Positions 1 to 7,539 of a DNA stretch of 64,000 bases are shown here, in pieces. Location: positions 1 through 64,000 of the forward strand of contig NZ_VFUZ01000018.1 in the NCBI RefSeq assembly GCF_006658505.1, written 5' to 3'. The notes under the pieces were generated by a model. It was not told where the DNA came from. It searched no databases and worked only from the letters and a program-made list of their open reading frames with translations. The position numbers and the translations under genes are program-made. Position 1 is the stretch's first letter. Each line of letters begins with the position of its first letter. This DNA comes from Mesorhizobium sp. B2-4-15 (GTDB lineage Bacteria; Pseudomonadota; Alphaproteobacteria; Rhizobiales; Rhizobiaceae).

Positions 1-61
1 CGCGCCTCGGAAGGCGAACATTCTCGACCGCTCACACCCCTCGATCGACGTCACGGCATGG

Positions 62-108
62 ATCCTAGGGTCTGCGCAGGCGGCTTCGCGCCTGCTCCGC
101 CCTAGGAT
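62..108. repeat. Palindromic repeat, terminator-like hairpin
   Basis: The outer arms ATCCTAGGG (62-70) and CCCTAGGAT (100-108) pair perfectly. Inside them is a second stem, GCAGGCG with CGCCTGC, around a short GCTTCG loop. It lies 25 bp beyond the stop codon of the leftward ABC ATPase gene and could act as its terminator. A related but degenerate copy lies at 8284-8332, so this is probably an interspersed element rather than a gene-specific structure. Confidence 0.6.
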
Positions 109-133
109 GACGAAGGCGCTATTGACCGCTCGC

Positions 134-925
134 TCAATCATCATAGCTGTGCCCTGCCCTGAGCCCATCGCGTACCCGCGCCGCGATCGCCAAAAACTCC
201 GGGCTCTCGCGGATGTCGAGCGGGCGCTTCCTCGGCAGTGTCGATTCGATGATGTCGCTGACGCGGCCCGGGCGCGGCGACATGACGATGATGCGCGTCG
301 ACAGATACACCGCTTCCGGAATGGAGTGGGTGACGAAGCAGATGGTCTTGTTCGTTCGCCCCCACAATTGCAGCAACTGCTCGTTGAGATGGTCGCGCAC
401 GATCTCGTCCAGCGCGCCGAACGGTTCGTCCATCAACAAGAGGTCGGCGTCAAAGGCCAGCGCACGGGCGATCGAGGCGCGCTGCTGCATGCCGCCGGAA
501 AGCTGCCAGGGATATTTCTTCTCGAAGCCCGAAAGGTTGACGAGATCGAGCGTGCGCTTGATCCGTTCCACCTGCTCCGCCCTGGACAGGCCCATGATCT
601 CCAGCGGCAGCGCGACATTGCGCTCGATGCTGCGCCACGGAAACAGTGCGGCGGCCTGGAAGACATACCCGTAGGCGCGCTTCTCGCGCGCCTGTTCCGC
701 TGTCATGCCGTTGACCGATATCGTCCCGGACGTCGGCTTCTCCAGGTCGGCAATGACGCGCAGCAGGGTGGTCTTGCCGCAACCCGATGGGCCGATGAAA
801 GAGACGAACTCACCCTTGCCGATGGTGAGATCGACATTGGACAGCGCCTGCACCGGCCCGTCATTGGTCTGGAAAGTGAGGCCAAGTTTGCTTGCCGCGA
901 CGACGGCTGGCGAAATCCCAGTCAT
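134..925 (-). CDS. ABC transporter ATP-binding protein, nitrate/sulfonate/pyrimidine type
   Basis: This 263-residue protein is the cytoplasmic ATPase of an importer of the SsuB/TauB/NrtD class. It has Walker A GPSGCGKTT, the Q-loop YVFQAAALFPW, the signature LSGGMQQR and Walker B LLLMDEPFGALDE. The start is the ATG at 925, because the domain begins within about 15 residues of it; the open frame extends further upstream but runs through a tandem repeat. No permease or binding protein is in the window, and any partners would lie left of position 1. Its place beside pyrimidine-degradation genes makes a pyrimidine or related substrate plausible, but the sequence does not prove it. Confidence 0.85.
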   Translation of the reverse strand: MTGISPAVVAASKLGLTFQTNDGPVQALSNVDLTIGKGEFVSFIGPSGCGKTTLLRVIADLEKPTSGTISVNGMTAEQAREKRAYGYVFQAAALFPWRSIERNVALPLEIMGLSRAEQVERIKRTLDLVNLSGFEKKYPWQLSGGMQQRASIARALAFDADLLLMDEPFGALDEIVRDHLNEQLLQLWGRTNKTICFVTHSIPEAVYLSTRIIVMSPRPGRVSDIIESTLPRKRPLDIRESPEFLAIAARVRDGLRAGHSYDD

Positions 926-1006
926 CGGCGGGTGCCTGCCTTGTCCTGTCCCTGCGGCGGGATTCCGATTGCTTTTATCGCGATGTTGTTTTCCACTCGC
1001 CCAGTC

Positions 1007-1048
1007 CCATTGAATTTGTCCCACTCGCCATTGAATTTGTCCCACTCG
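1007..1048. repeat. Perfect 21-bp tandem duplication
   Basis: Two identical 21-bp units beginning CCATTGAATT lie head to tail at 1007-1027 and 1028-1048. They sit in the divergent promoter region between the ABC ATPase gene and the cupin gene, ending 23 bp before the cupin ATG. They could be duplicated regulator sites or simple slippage; no regulator is identified. Confidence 0.8.
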
Positions 1049-1070
1049 ATTGACGCCCGGAGTTTTCCCG

Positions 1071-1475
1071 ATGTCGCCCAAACCGACATGCCATCTTATC
1101 CGCCCTGAAAGCACTTATGAAGGCAAGCAGGGATTGACCTATTTCGCCGGTATTGCCACGGAATCGGTCGGCTCCTCCGGTATCTGCATGCACGTGCTCA
1201 CCATGCCGCCCGGCGCGCGCGCCAAGGCGCATCTGCACGAGAACCATGAAACCGCGATCTATGTGCTCTCCGGAGAGGTCCACACCTGGTATGGCGACCG
1301 GCTCGAGCACCACATCGTCGTCAAGGCCGGCGACCTCTTCTACATCCCGGCTGGTGTGCCGCATCTGCCGGCCAATCTGAGCAACGCTCCCTCTTCGGCC
1401 GTCATTGCCCGCACCGACCCCAACGAACAGGAAAGCGTCGTCCTGCTGCCCGAGCTCGATGCCCTGGTTGCGTGA
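1071..1475 (+). CDS. Cupin-domain protein
   Basis: This small single-domain cupin has 134 residues. Cupin motif 1 is recognisable as GARAKAHLHENHE followed by AIYVLSG, and motif 2 as GDLFYIPAGVPHLPAN, giving the usual histidine and glutamate metal ligands. Such proteins are cytoplasmic and may be dioxygenases, isomerases or metal-bound sensors; the substrate cannot be read here. I chose the ATG at 1071 because a GGAG lies about 9 bases upstream. A TTG seven codons earlier is possible. It is transcribed divergently from the ABC ATPase gene. Confidence 0.85.
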   Translation: MSPKPTCHLIRPESTYEGKQGLTYFAGIATESVGSSGICMHVLTMPPGARAKAHLHENHETAIYVLSGEVHTWYGDRLEHHIVVKAGDLFYIPAGVPHLPANLSNAPSSAVIARTDPNEQESVVLLPELDALVA

Positions 1476-1523
1476 GGCCGTTATTGGCGGGTTAGGCGGC
1501 CGACGCTCAATAGCTTCAGGTCC

Positions 1524-1706
1524 GCGCCGCCCCTCATCGCCCTGCCGGGCACTTCTCCCCGTATAGAGACGGGGAGATGGACGCCGTCGCGAAGGATTTC
1601 GCCAATAGCCTGCGTTGCCAGAAAGAGCACCGAGATCGCACTCAGCCCCCTTCTCCCCGTCTCTATACAGGGAGAAGATGCCGGCAGGCAGATGAGGGGC
1701 GGCGCC
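1524..1706. repeat. RIME-like interspersed palindromic element, copy A (183 bp)
   Basis: The ends are inverted (GCGCCGCCCCTCAT at the left, ATGAGGGGCGGCGCC at the right). Each half carries a hairpin built on TTCTCCCCGTATAGAGACGG-like sequence, and the core contains TTTCGCCAAT. It lies between the convergent cupin and exported-protein genes. Related copies are at 10350, 18055, 41143 and 62983. The architecture resembles the RIME elements described in rhizobia; whether it belongs to that named family needs an alignment. Confidence 0.85.
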
Positions 1707-1717
1707 GACGTCGGCAA

Positions 1718-2095
1718 TCATCTGCACCGAGACACTTCCCCGTATACGGTGCCTTCCTCATCAGCGATCACCAATTTCCCGGCATTCTTGGCGCTGTGTT
1801 TGATGGTGAAGGTGGCGGGCGACTTTCCCTCCTCGCCTTCGGCTTCACAGTCAGCCTTGACCGTCAGCGAGCCGTCGGCCTGGGCCTTCTTTTCGGTAAA
1901 GGTGCAAGCGCTCGCCACAGTGACGAATGCCTCGCTGGTCAGCAGCAGCATGTCCTCGGCATAGACTTCCTGGCCGTTCTTGTTGATGCAGCCGGACTTG
2001 TTGCCGTACGGCTTGGACAGGTCGATGCCGGCAGCCGAAGCGGAGCCGGCAAGCAGAACAAAAACAGCGGTGGGAAAATGTCCCGCGTGCCTCAC
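1718..2095 (-). CDS. Small exported cysteine-containing protein, function unknown
   Basis: The product has 125 residues, with a short hydrophobic signal sequence (FPTAVFVLLAGSASA) and four cysteines in the mature part (in SGCINK, ASACTF, KADCEA and the C-terminal SRCR), suggesting two disulfides in the periplasm. The proposed start is the GTG at 2095, one base after the dihydropyrimidinase stop codon, so translation is probably coupled to that gene. The open frame extends further upstream, but that part overlaps the dihydropyrimidinase coding sequence and looks non-coding. I do not recognise the family. Its position makes it the last gene of the leftward pyrimidine operon, but a role in that pathway is not evident. 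Confidence 0.7.
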   Translation of the reverse strand: MRHAGHFPTAVFVLLAGSASAAGIDLSKPYGNKSGCINKNGQEVYAEDMLLLTSEAFVTVASACTFTEKKAQADGSLTVKADCEAEGEEGKSPATFTIKHSAKNAGKLVIADEEGTVYGEVSRCR

Positions 2096-2096
2096 C

Positions 2097-3548
2097 TCAA
2101 ACCCCGGTCGCCGGAATGCCTGTCCGCTCGACCTTGCGCGGCGCGGTGATCTCTTTCCATGTCGACAGCGCGCGGTTGACCGCCGCATTCGGCTCGCGGC
2201 CGACGAATTCGCCATGCCCAGGCTTCGCCTTGACCTCGGCCTCCTGGATCGACAGTTCGCCGCGCGAGAAGACGAAACGAGGGAGGCCGGTCACCTCGAC
2301 GCCCTCGAACACGTTGTAATCGATGACCGACTGCTGCTTCTTCGAAGAAATCGTCTTCTTGCGCTTCGGATCCCAGACGATGATATCGGCATCCGCGCCT
2401 TCGACGATGGCGCCCTTCTTCGGATACATGTTGAGGATCTTGGCGATGTTGGTCGAGGTCACCGCGACGAACTCGTTCATCGTCAGCCGCCCGGTGTTGA
2501 CGCCCTTGGTCCACAGCACCGGCATGCGGTCCTCGAGCCCGCCGGTGCCGTTGGGGATCTTGGTGAAATCGCCGACGCCGAAGCGCTTCTGCTTGGTGGT
2601 GAAGGCGCAATGGTCGGTCGCCACCACCTGCAGCGAGCCCGCCTGCAGGCCGGCCCACAGCGAATCCTGGTGCAGCTTGTTGCGGAAGGGCGGGCTCATT
2701 ACGCGGCGCGCCGCATGGTCCCAATCCTTGTCGAAATACTCGCTCTCATCCAGCGTCAGATGCTGGATCAGCGGCTCGCCGAACACACGCATGCCCTTCT
2801 GGCGGGCGCGGCGGATCGCCTCGTGGCTCTGCTCGCAGGAGACATGCACGACATAGAGCGGCACGCCCGCCATGTCGGCGATCATGATCGCGCGATTTGT
2901 GGCCTCGCCCTCCACTTCCGGCGGACGCGAATAGGCGTGACCTTCCGGGCCGTTATTGCCGGCGGCGAGCAGCTTCTGCGACAGGGCCGCAACCACATCG
3001 CCGTTCTCGGCATGCACCAGCGGCAGCGCGCCAAGATCGGCGCAACGCTGGAACGACGCATACATCTCGTCGTCATCCACCATCAGCGCGCCCTTATAGG
3101 CCATGAAGTGCTTGAACGAAGTGATGCCCTTGTCGACGACGATGGCCATCTCGTCGAACACCTGCTTGCCCCACCAGGTGATCGCCATGTGGAAGGAGTA
3201 ATCGCAGGAGGCCCCGGAGGTCTTGTTGTCCCACATCTGCAAGGCTTCGAGCAGCGACTGCTGCGGCGCCGGCAGGCAGAAATCGACCACCATGGTGGTG
3301 CCGCCGGCCAGTGCCGCGCGCGTGCCGGATTCGAAATCGTCGGCCGAATAGGTGCCCATGAACGGCATTTCCAGATGGGTATGCGGATCGATGCCGCCGG
3401 GCATCACATAGCAGCCGGTGGCGTCGAATTCGTGATCGCCGTGCAGATTGGAGCCGATGGCGACAATCTTGCCATGCTGCATCAGCACATCGGCCTTCCA
3501 TGTGCGGTCGGCCGTGACGATGGTGCCGTTCCTGATGACTTTGGTCAT
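2097..3548 (-). CDS. hydA: Dihydropyrimidinase (D-hydantoinase)
   Basis: This is the second enzyme of reductive pyrimidine breakdown; it opens dihydrouracil or dihydrothymine to the N-carbamoyl beta-amino acid. The length of 483 residues is normal for the family. The binuclear zinc site is visible: His56-Thr-His58 in GGIDPHTHLE, the probable carboxylated Lys152 in HFMAYKGAL, His in LVHAENGD and VVHVSCEQSH, and Asp in ATDHCAF. It is the fourth step-specific gene of the leftward set and follows a DUF559 gene by 99 bases. The small exported protein gene follows it with one base of separation. Cytoplasmic, homotetrameric in known homologues. Confidence 0.95.
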   Translation of the reverse strand: MTKVIRNGTIVTADRTWKADVLMQHGKIVAIGSNLHGDHEFDATGCYVMPGGIDPHTHLEMPFMGTYSADDFESGTRAALAGGTTMVVDFCLPAPQQSLLEALQMWDNKTSGASCDYSFHMAITWWGKQVFDEMAIVVDKGITSFKHFMAYKGALMVDDDEMYASFQRCADLGALPLVHAENGDVVAALSQKLLAAGNNGPEGHAYSRPPEVEGEATNRAIMIADMAGVPLYVVHVSCEQSHEAIRRARQKGMRVFGEPLIQHLTLDESEYFDKDWDHAARRVMSPPFRNKLHQDSLWAGLQAGSLQVVATDHCAFTTKQKRFGVGDFTKIPNGTGGLEDRMPVLWTKGVNTGRLTMNEFVAVTSTNIAKILNMYPKKGAIVEGADADIIVWDPKRKKTISSKKQQSVIDYNVFEGVEVTGLPRFVFSRGELSIQEAEVKAKPGHGEFVGREPNAAVNRALSTWKEITAPRKVERTGIPATGV

Positions 3549-3647
3549 TTTTGTTCCCTTGTTTTGCTGCGCTTCTTTTAGAGCGCTTTGCTTCTATTCT
3601 CGATCAGCCGACCACCTGGATCAGCGTCATCCCCATTGGAATGGACG

Positions 3648-4025
3648 CTACATGACTCCGACTTTCCGCAATATCTCTTCCACGCACCCGTCGAACGATT
3701 CCGCCAATTCACCTGTCGAAAACCTCAGCACGCGATAGCCTTGCGTACTCAGCCAGCCATCACGTATCCGGTCCTTCTCCATCTGCTCCGGTGCAAAATG
3801 GTGCTGTCCATCCACCTCGATGACCAAACTCTCGTGGAGAACGAAGTCCACAATGTAAGGGCCGATTGGCGCCTGTTTCCTGGCATGCAGACCATAGAGC
3901 CGACGGAACTCCTTTAGCTCGGACCAGAGTTTACGCTCGCCTTCCGTCATATTCCGGCGCAACGCCCTGGCACGTTTTATGGCAGCAGGGTCGATCGCGG
4001 TCGGTGCCAAGGCGAGTACCCCCAC
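3648..4025 (-). CDS. DUF559 endonuclease-like protein 1
   Basis: DUF559 proteins have a restriction-endonuclease-like (Vsr-related) fold. Here the conserved segments are NMTEGERKLWSELK, GPYIVDFV and LVIEVDGQHH, followed by GYRVLRFSTGE, giving the acidic E/D-x-E/D-type active-site pattern. The start is uncertain. I place it at the GTG at 4025, inside the left arm of the palindromic element at 4016-4167, whose AGGGA supplies a ribosome-binding site. The open frame continues to 4088 through the repeat. A TTG at 4010 or the ATG at 3950 are alternatives. It sits between the amidase and dihydropyrimidinase genes with no pathway role, so it looks like an intruder. Biological role unknown. Confidence 0.7.
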   Translation of the reverse strand: MGVLALAPTAIDPAAIKRARALRRNMTEGERKLWSELKEFRRLYGLHARKQAPIGPYIVDFVLHESLVIEVDGQHHFAPEQMEKDRIRDGWLSTQGYRVLRFSTGELAESFDGCVEEILRKVGVM

Positions 4026-4167
4026 CCTCAATCCCTCCCCACAAGGGGGAGGGAGGCTTGGGATAGCGCCATCATTACGCAACCGCAAAAGCTTCGTGGT
4101 ACAGGAAAATACCCCGGCGAGGACGGTCCCCCTCCCCCTTGTGGGGAGGGGTTAGGGGTGGGGGTAC
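4016..4167. repeat. Bipartite palindromic element (about 38-bp inverted arms)
   Basis: The arms at 4016-4053 and 4130-4167 are inverted copies with a handful of mismatches; each contains CTCCCCACAAGGGGGAG, itself a hairpin. About 76 bp separate them. The left arm overlaps the 5' end of DUF559 gene 1, and the right arm ends 12 bp before the amidase stop codon. It differs in sequence from the TTCTCCCCGTAT-type elements but has the same two-hairpin plan. Confidence 0.8.
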
Positions 4168-4179
4168 AGCGCCGACATC

Positions 4180-5430
4180 TCATTCGACAATCACCGCCGT
4201 CTCCACCACCGCGTGGAACAGCACGTCGGCGCCGGCGGCGGCCCATTCCTTGGTGATTTCCTCCGCCTCGTTGTGGCTGAGGCCATCGACGCAGGGACAC
4301 ATCACCATGGCGGTGGGCGCCACGCGGTTGATCCAGCAGGCATCGTGGCCCGCACCCGAGACGATGTTGCGGTGCGTGTAGCCGAGGCGCTCGGCGGCAT
4401 CGCGGATCGCCTTGACGCAGCCCTTGTCGAAGGTCACCGGATCGAAATGCCCGACCTGCTCTATCTTGTATTTGATATCGAGCGCGTCGCAGATCGTGTC
4501 GATGCCTTCGCGGATGCGACCGTCCATGGCGTCGAGCACTTCCTTCTCCGGCGAGCGGATGTCGATGGTGAAGACTGTGCGCCCGGCAATGATGTTGCGC
4601 GAGTTGGGGTAGACTTCCATATGGCCGACGGCGCCGACGGCGTCGGGCTGGTAGTCCATGGCGATCTCGTGCACCAGTTCGATCACGCGAGCCATGCCGA
4701 GCCCGGCATTGCGGCGCTTCGGCATTGGCGTCGAGCCGGTATGCGCCTCCTTGCCGGTCAGCGTCACCTGCAGCCATTTCAGGCCCTGGCCGTGGGTGAC
4801 GACGCCGATGTCGATGCCTTCGTCCTCTAGGATCGGGCCTTGTTCGATATGCAGCTCGAAGAAGGCGTGAATCTTGCGGTCGCCGACCTTCTCGGTGCCC
4901 CTCCAGCCGATGCGCTCCAGTTCTTCGCCGAATTTCTTGCCGTTCTTGTCCGTATGCTCGTAGACGTCGGCCTGTTCGAGCACGCCGGCGAACACGCCGG
5001 AGGCCATCATCGCCGGTGCGAAGCGCGCACCTTCCTCGTTGGTCCAGTTGGTAACGACGATCGGATGTTTGGTTTTGATGCCGAGGTCGTTGAGCGAGCG
5101 CACGACCTCCAGCCCGCCGAGAACGCCAAGAACGCCGTCATACTTGCCGCCGGTCGGCTGCGTGTCGAGATGGCTGCCGACATAGACCGGCGGCAGGTCG
5201 GGGTCGGTGCCCTCGCGGCGGGCGAACATGGTGCCCATCTCGTCGACGCCCATTTCGAGCCCTGCGGCATCGCACCAGCGCTTGAACAGATGCCGACCCT
5301 CGCCATCCTCGTCGGTCACGGTCTGGCGATTGTTGCCGCCGGCAATGCCGGGGCCGATCTTCGCCATCTCCATGATGGAATCCCACAAACGGTCTGAATT
5401 GATTCGCAGATTCTCGCCGGGTGCGGCCAT
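4180..5430 (-). CDS. N-carbamoyl-beta-alanine amidohydrolase (Zn hydrolase, M20 family)
   Basis: This enzyme releases ammonia and CO2 from N-carbamoyl-beta-alanine or its methyl analogue, the third step of reductive pyrimidine degradation. It belongs to the hydantoinase/carbamoylase amidase family, and 416 residues is the usual length. Metal-site motifs are VGSHLDTQPTGG (His87, Asp89), KYDGVLG (Asp98), TNEEGARF (Glu132-133) and SGAGHDACWI near the C terminus. The ATG at 5430 directly follows the stop codon of DUF559 gene 2, so any ribosome-binding site lies within that gene's repeat-derived 3' end. An N-carbamoyl-L-amino acid hydrolase or allantoate amidohydrolase is the alternative, but its neighbours favour the pyrimidine role. 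Confidence 0.9.
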   Translation of the reverse strand: MAAPGENLRINSDRLWDSIMEMAKIGPGIAGGNNRQTVTDEDGEGRHLFKRWCDAAGLEMGVDEMGTMFARREGTDPDLPPVYVGSHLDTQPTGGKYDGVLGVLGGLEVVRSLNDLGIKTKHPIVVTNWTNEEGARFAPAMMASGVFAGVLEQADVYEHTDKNGKKFGEELERIGWRGTEKVGDRKIHAFFELHIEQGPILEDEGIDIGVVTHGQGLKWLQVTLTGKEAHTGSTPMPKRRNAGLGMARVIELVHEIAMDYQPDAVGAVGHMEVYPNSRNIIAGRTVFTIDIRSPEKEVLDAMDGRIREGIDTICDALDIKYKIEQVGHFDPVTFDKGCVKAIRDAAERLGYTHRNIVSGAGHDACWINRVAPTAMVMCPCVDGLSHNEAEEITKEWAAAGADVLFHAVVETAVIVE

Positions 5431-5871
5431 TCAAAACCCCATCGATTGCGCGGCGTCCCCCTCCCCCTCGAGGGGAGGGTGGCCGCGAAGCGGTCGGGTG
5501 GGGTCGCCGCTCATGCGCTCGACCTTTTCCTTGACCACCTGCGCGACGTGCCAAGCGCTGTTTATGACATCAGGCTCGTCGACGCGAAAGACGTCAAACC
5601 CGAGCGAATGCAGATAGGCGTCACGGACAGCATCGTGCCGTTTGCCCTTCTCGTACTCGTGAAGATCACCGTCGACTTCAACGATCAGCTTCACGGAAAG
5701 GCAGGCAAGGTCAACGATGTAAGGCCCAAACGGGCACTGGCGCCGGAATTTGATGCCTGCCGATTTCAGCTCACGCAACTCATACCAAAGGAGAGATTCA
5801 CCCTTGGTCGCGTGAACTCGAAGCGCGCGCGCCTTCTGGCGCATTTCGAAGCTCACGCGGGTACGGGGCAT
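5431..5871 (-). CDS. DUF559 endonuclease-like protein 2
   Basis: This second DUF559 protein of 146 residues carries the conserved ARALRVHATKGESLLWYEL, GPYIVDLA and LIVEVDGDLHEYE segments. It is a diverged paralogue of the one at 3648. Its last 25 or so residues (GDPTRPLRGHPPLEGEGD onward) are simply the translation of the left 47-bp inverted repeat, and its other end lies 47 bp from the right repeat. The stop codon touches the amidase start. The gene interrupts the transaminase-amidase junction. Its enclosure between inverted repeats suggests insertion as a unit, possibly mobile. Function unknown; a nuclease activity is inferred from the fold only. Confidence 0.8.
   Translation of the reverse strand: MPRTRVSFEMRQKARALRVHATKGESLLWYELRELKSAGIKFRRQCPFGPYIVDLACLSVKLIVEVDGDLHEYEKGKRHDAVRDAYLHSLGFDVFRVDEPDVINSAWHVAQVVKEKVERMSGDPTRPLRGHPPLEGEGDAAQSMGF
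5459..5505. repeat. Left 47-bp inverted repeat of the DUF559-2 cassette
   Basis: It is an inverted copy of 5919-5965 with one mismatch in 47 positions (T at 5494 in this arm). Each arm contains the smaller palindrome CCCCTCGAGGGG and a second hairpin GGCCGCGAAGCGG. This arm lies inside the 3' coding part of DUF559 gene 2. Confidence 0.9.
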
Positions 5872-5918
5872 CAGTGGCCGCCTCGCTGCAAAAGATCAGG
5901 TCGGCGCACTGCCGCGCT

Positions 5919-5965
5919 GACCCCACCCGGCCGCTTCGCGGCCACCCTCCCCTCGAGGGGGAGGG
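5919..5965. repeat. Right 47-bp inverted repeat of the DUF559-2 cassette
   Basis: It matches 5459-5505 in inverted orientation at 46 of 47 positions. It lies between the start of DUF559 gene 2 (5871) and the stop of the transaminase gene (5984). The 413 bp between the arms hold nearly all of the DUF559 gene. Confidence 0.9.
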
Positions 5966-5983
5966 ATATCTGCGCCCAGTTCT

Positions 5984-7312
5984 TCAATCGATAGACCTCA
6001 GCACTTCACGCACATGGTCGATCAGTTCGTTGATCTGGCCCTTGGTGATGATCAGCGGCGGCGACAGCGCGATGATGTCGCCGGTGGTGCGGATCAGCGC
6101 GCCGCGTTCGAACGCCTTGACGAAGGCCGAGAAGGCACGCTTGGTCGGCTGGCCGGCGATCGGCGCCAGTTCGATCGCGCCGATCAGGCCGATGTTCCGG
6201 ATATCGATGACATGCGGCTCGCCCTTCAGCGAATGCAGCGCGTCCTCCCAATAGGGCGCCAGTTCCTCGCCACGGGTCAGCAGGCCTTCTTCCTTGTAGG
6301 TGTCGAGCGTGCCGAGTGCGGCGGCGCAAGCAACCGGATTGCCCGAATAGGTGTAGCCGTGGAAGAACTCGATCATGTGCTCGGGGCCGGTCATGAAGGC
6401 GTCGTGGATTTCCTTCTTCACGAACACCGCGCCCATCGGGATGACGCCGTTGGAGACACCCTTGGCGGTGGTCATGATGTCGGGCGTGACGCCGAAATAA
6501 TCGGCGCCGAACGGCGCGCCGAGACGGCCGAAACCGGTGATGACCTCGTCGAAGATCAACAGGATGCCGTGCTTGGTACAAATTTCGCGAAGCTTCTGCA
6601 GATAGCCCTTGGGAGGCAGGATGACGCCGGTGGAACCAGCGACCGGCTCGACGATGACGGCGGCGATGGTCGAGGCGTCATGCAGGGCGACGATGCGCTC
6701 CAGCTCGTTGGCGAGCTCCGCGCCATATTCCGGCACGCCCCTGGAGAAGGCGTTCTTCTCGGGCAGATGCGTGTGCGGCATGTGGTCGACGCCGCCAAGC
6801 AGCGTGCCGAACATCTTGCGGTTGGAGACGATGCCGCCGACCGAGATGCCGCCGAAATTGACGCCATGATAACCGCGCTCGCGGCCGATCAGACGGGTGC
6901 GCGAGCCCTCGCCCTTCACGCGGTGATAGGCGATCGCCATCTTCAGCGCCGTCTCGACCGATTCCGAACCGGAATTGGTGAAGAACACATGGTCCATGCC
7001 CTTGGGCGCGATGTCGACCAGACGGTTCGCCAGTTCGAACACGATAGGATGGCCCATCTGGAAGGCCGGCGCGTAGTCGAGCTCGGCGGCCTGGTGCTGG
7101 ATCGCCTCGGTGATCTTCGGACGGCAGTGGCCGGCATTGACACACCAGAGGCCGGCGGTGCCGTCCAGCACCTTGCGGCCATCGCTGGTCGTGTAATGCA
7201 TATCCTTGGCGGACACGAACATGCGTGGCGCCTGCTTGAACTGCCGGTTTGCCGTGAACGGCATCCAGAATGCGCTGAGATCGTTCGGCGTGACTTTCAG
7301 CCGGTTGGACAT
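5984..7312 (-). CDS. Omega-amino acid--pyruvate aminotransferase (class III, PLP)
   Basis: This 442-residue class III transaminase probably moves the amino group of beta-alanine or 3-aminoisobutyrate to pyruvate, completing pyrimidine degradation. The PLP lysine is Lys284 in TTAKGVSNGVIPMG, preceded by the aspartate motif LLIFDEVITGFGR; the N-terminal DGTAGLWCVNAGH is typical of the beta-alanine:pyruvate group. The ATG at 7312 is preceded by AAGGGGAAG; a TTG two codons upstream is also in frame. It is the first gene of the leftward pyrimidine set, and a RutR-like operator lies about 80 bp upstream. Other omega-amino acids could be substrates. Confidence 0.9.
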   Translation of the reverse strand: MSNRLKVTPNDLSAFWMPFTANRQFKQAPRMFVSAKDMHYTTSDGRKVLDGTAGLWCVNAGHCRPKITEAIQHQAAELDYAPAFQMGHPIVFELANRLVDIAPKGMDHVFFTNSGSESVETALKMAIAYHRVKGEGSRTRLIGRERGYHGVNFGGISVGGIVSNRKMFGTLLGGVDHMPHTHLPEKNAFSRGVPEYGAELANELERIVALHDASTIAAVIVEPVAGSTGVILPPKGYLQKLREICTKHGILLIFDEVITGFGRLGAPFGADYFGVTPDIMTTAKGVSNGVIPMGAVFVKKEIHDAFMTGPEHMIEFFHGYTYSGNPVACAAALGTLDTYKEEGLLTRGEELAPYWEDALHSLKGEPHVIDIRNIGLIGAIELAPIAGQPTKRAFSAFVKAFERGALIRTTGDIIALSPPLIITKGQINELIDHVREVLRSID

Positions 7313-7390
7313 GACCAAGACTTCCCCTTGTAACCTGTTTCGGTGCGTCCAACGCTTGGTCTTTGCCGCGCTTTCGTGCTACGCAAATTT

Positions 7391-7406
7391 TTGACCGATT
7401 GGACAA
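7391..7406. promoter_or_regulatory. Predicted RutR operator upstream of the aminotransferase
   Basis: TTGACCGATTGGACAA matches the known E. coli RutR consensus TTGACCAnnTGGTCAA at 12 of 14 specified positions. It lies between the divergent aminotransferase and rutR-like genes, 78 bp before the aminotransferase ATG. Two direct copies of TGGTCCAGA at 7491 and 7504, just before rutR, may be extra half-sites. The assignment is by eye and not tested against background. Confidence 0.65.
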
Positions 7407-7539
7407 ACGTTAGCACCGCCCTGTCGGCGGTCAAGGGATTACTAGCGGAAATGCGGCTCCTGAAGTGCGTTCCACAGGCTGGGGAAAAACTGGTCCAGAG
7501 AATTGGTCCAGACAGACGCCAACGCGGGGATCCGCAACG

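Noticed and set aside
1050..1070. TTG start for the cupin gene
   Set aside because: The ATG at 1071 has a better ribosome-binding site, and the extra seven residues come from sequence next to a tandem repeat.
1980..3581. A 533-codon plus-strand frame over the dihydropyrimidinase gene
   Set aside because: No motif and biased composition; the minus strand encodes all the metal-site residues of dihydropyrimidinase.
4016..4167. Insertion sequence
   Set aside because: No transposase or target duplication is visible; it is a short palindromic element only. No transposase gene was found anywhere in the window.
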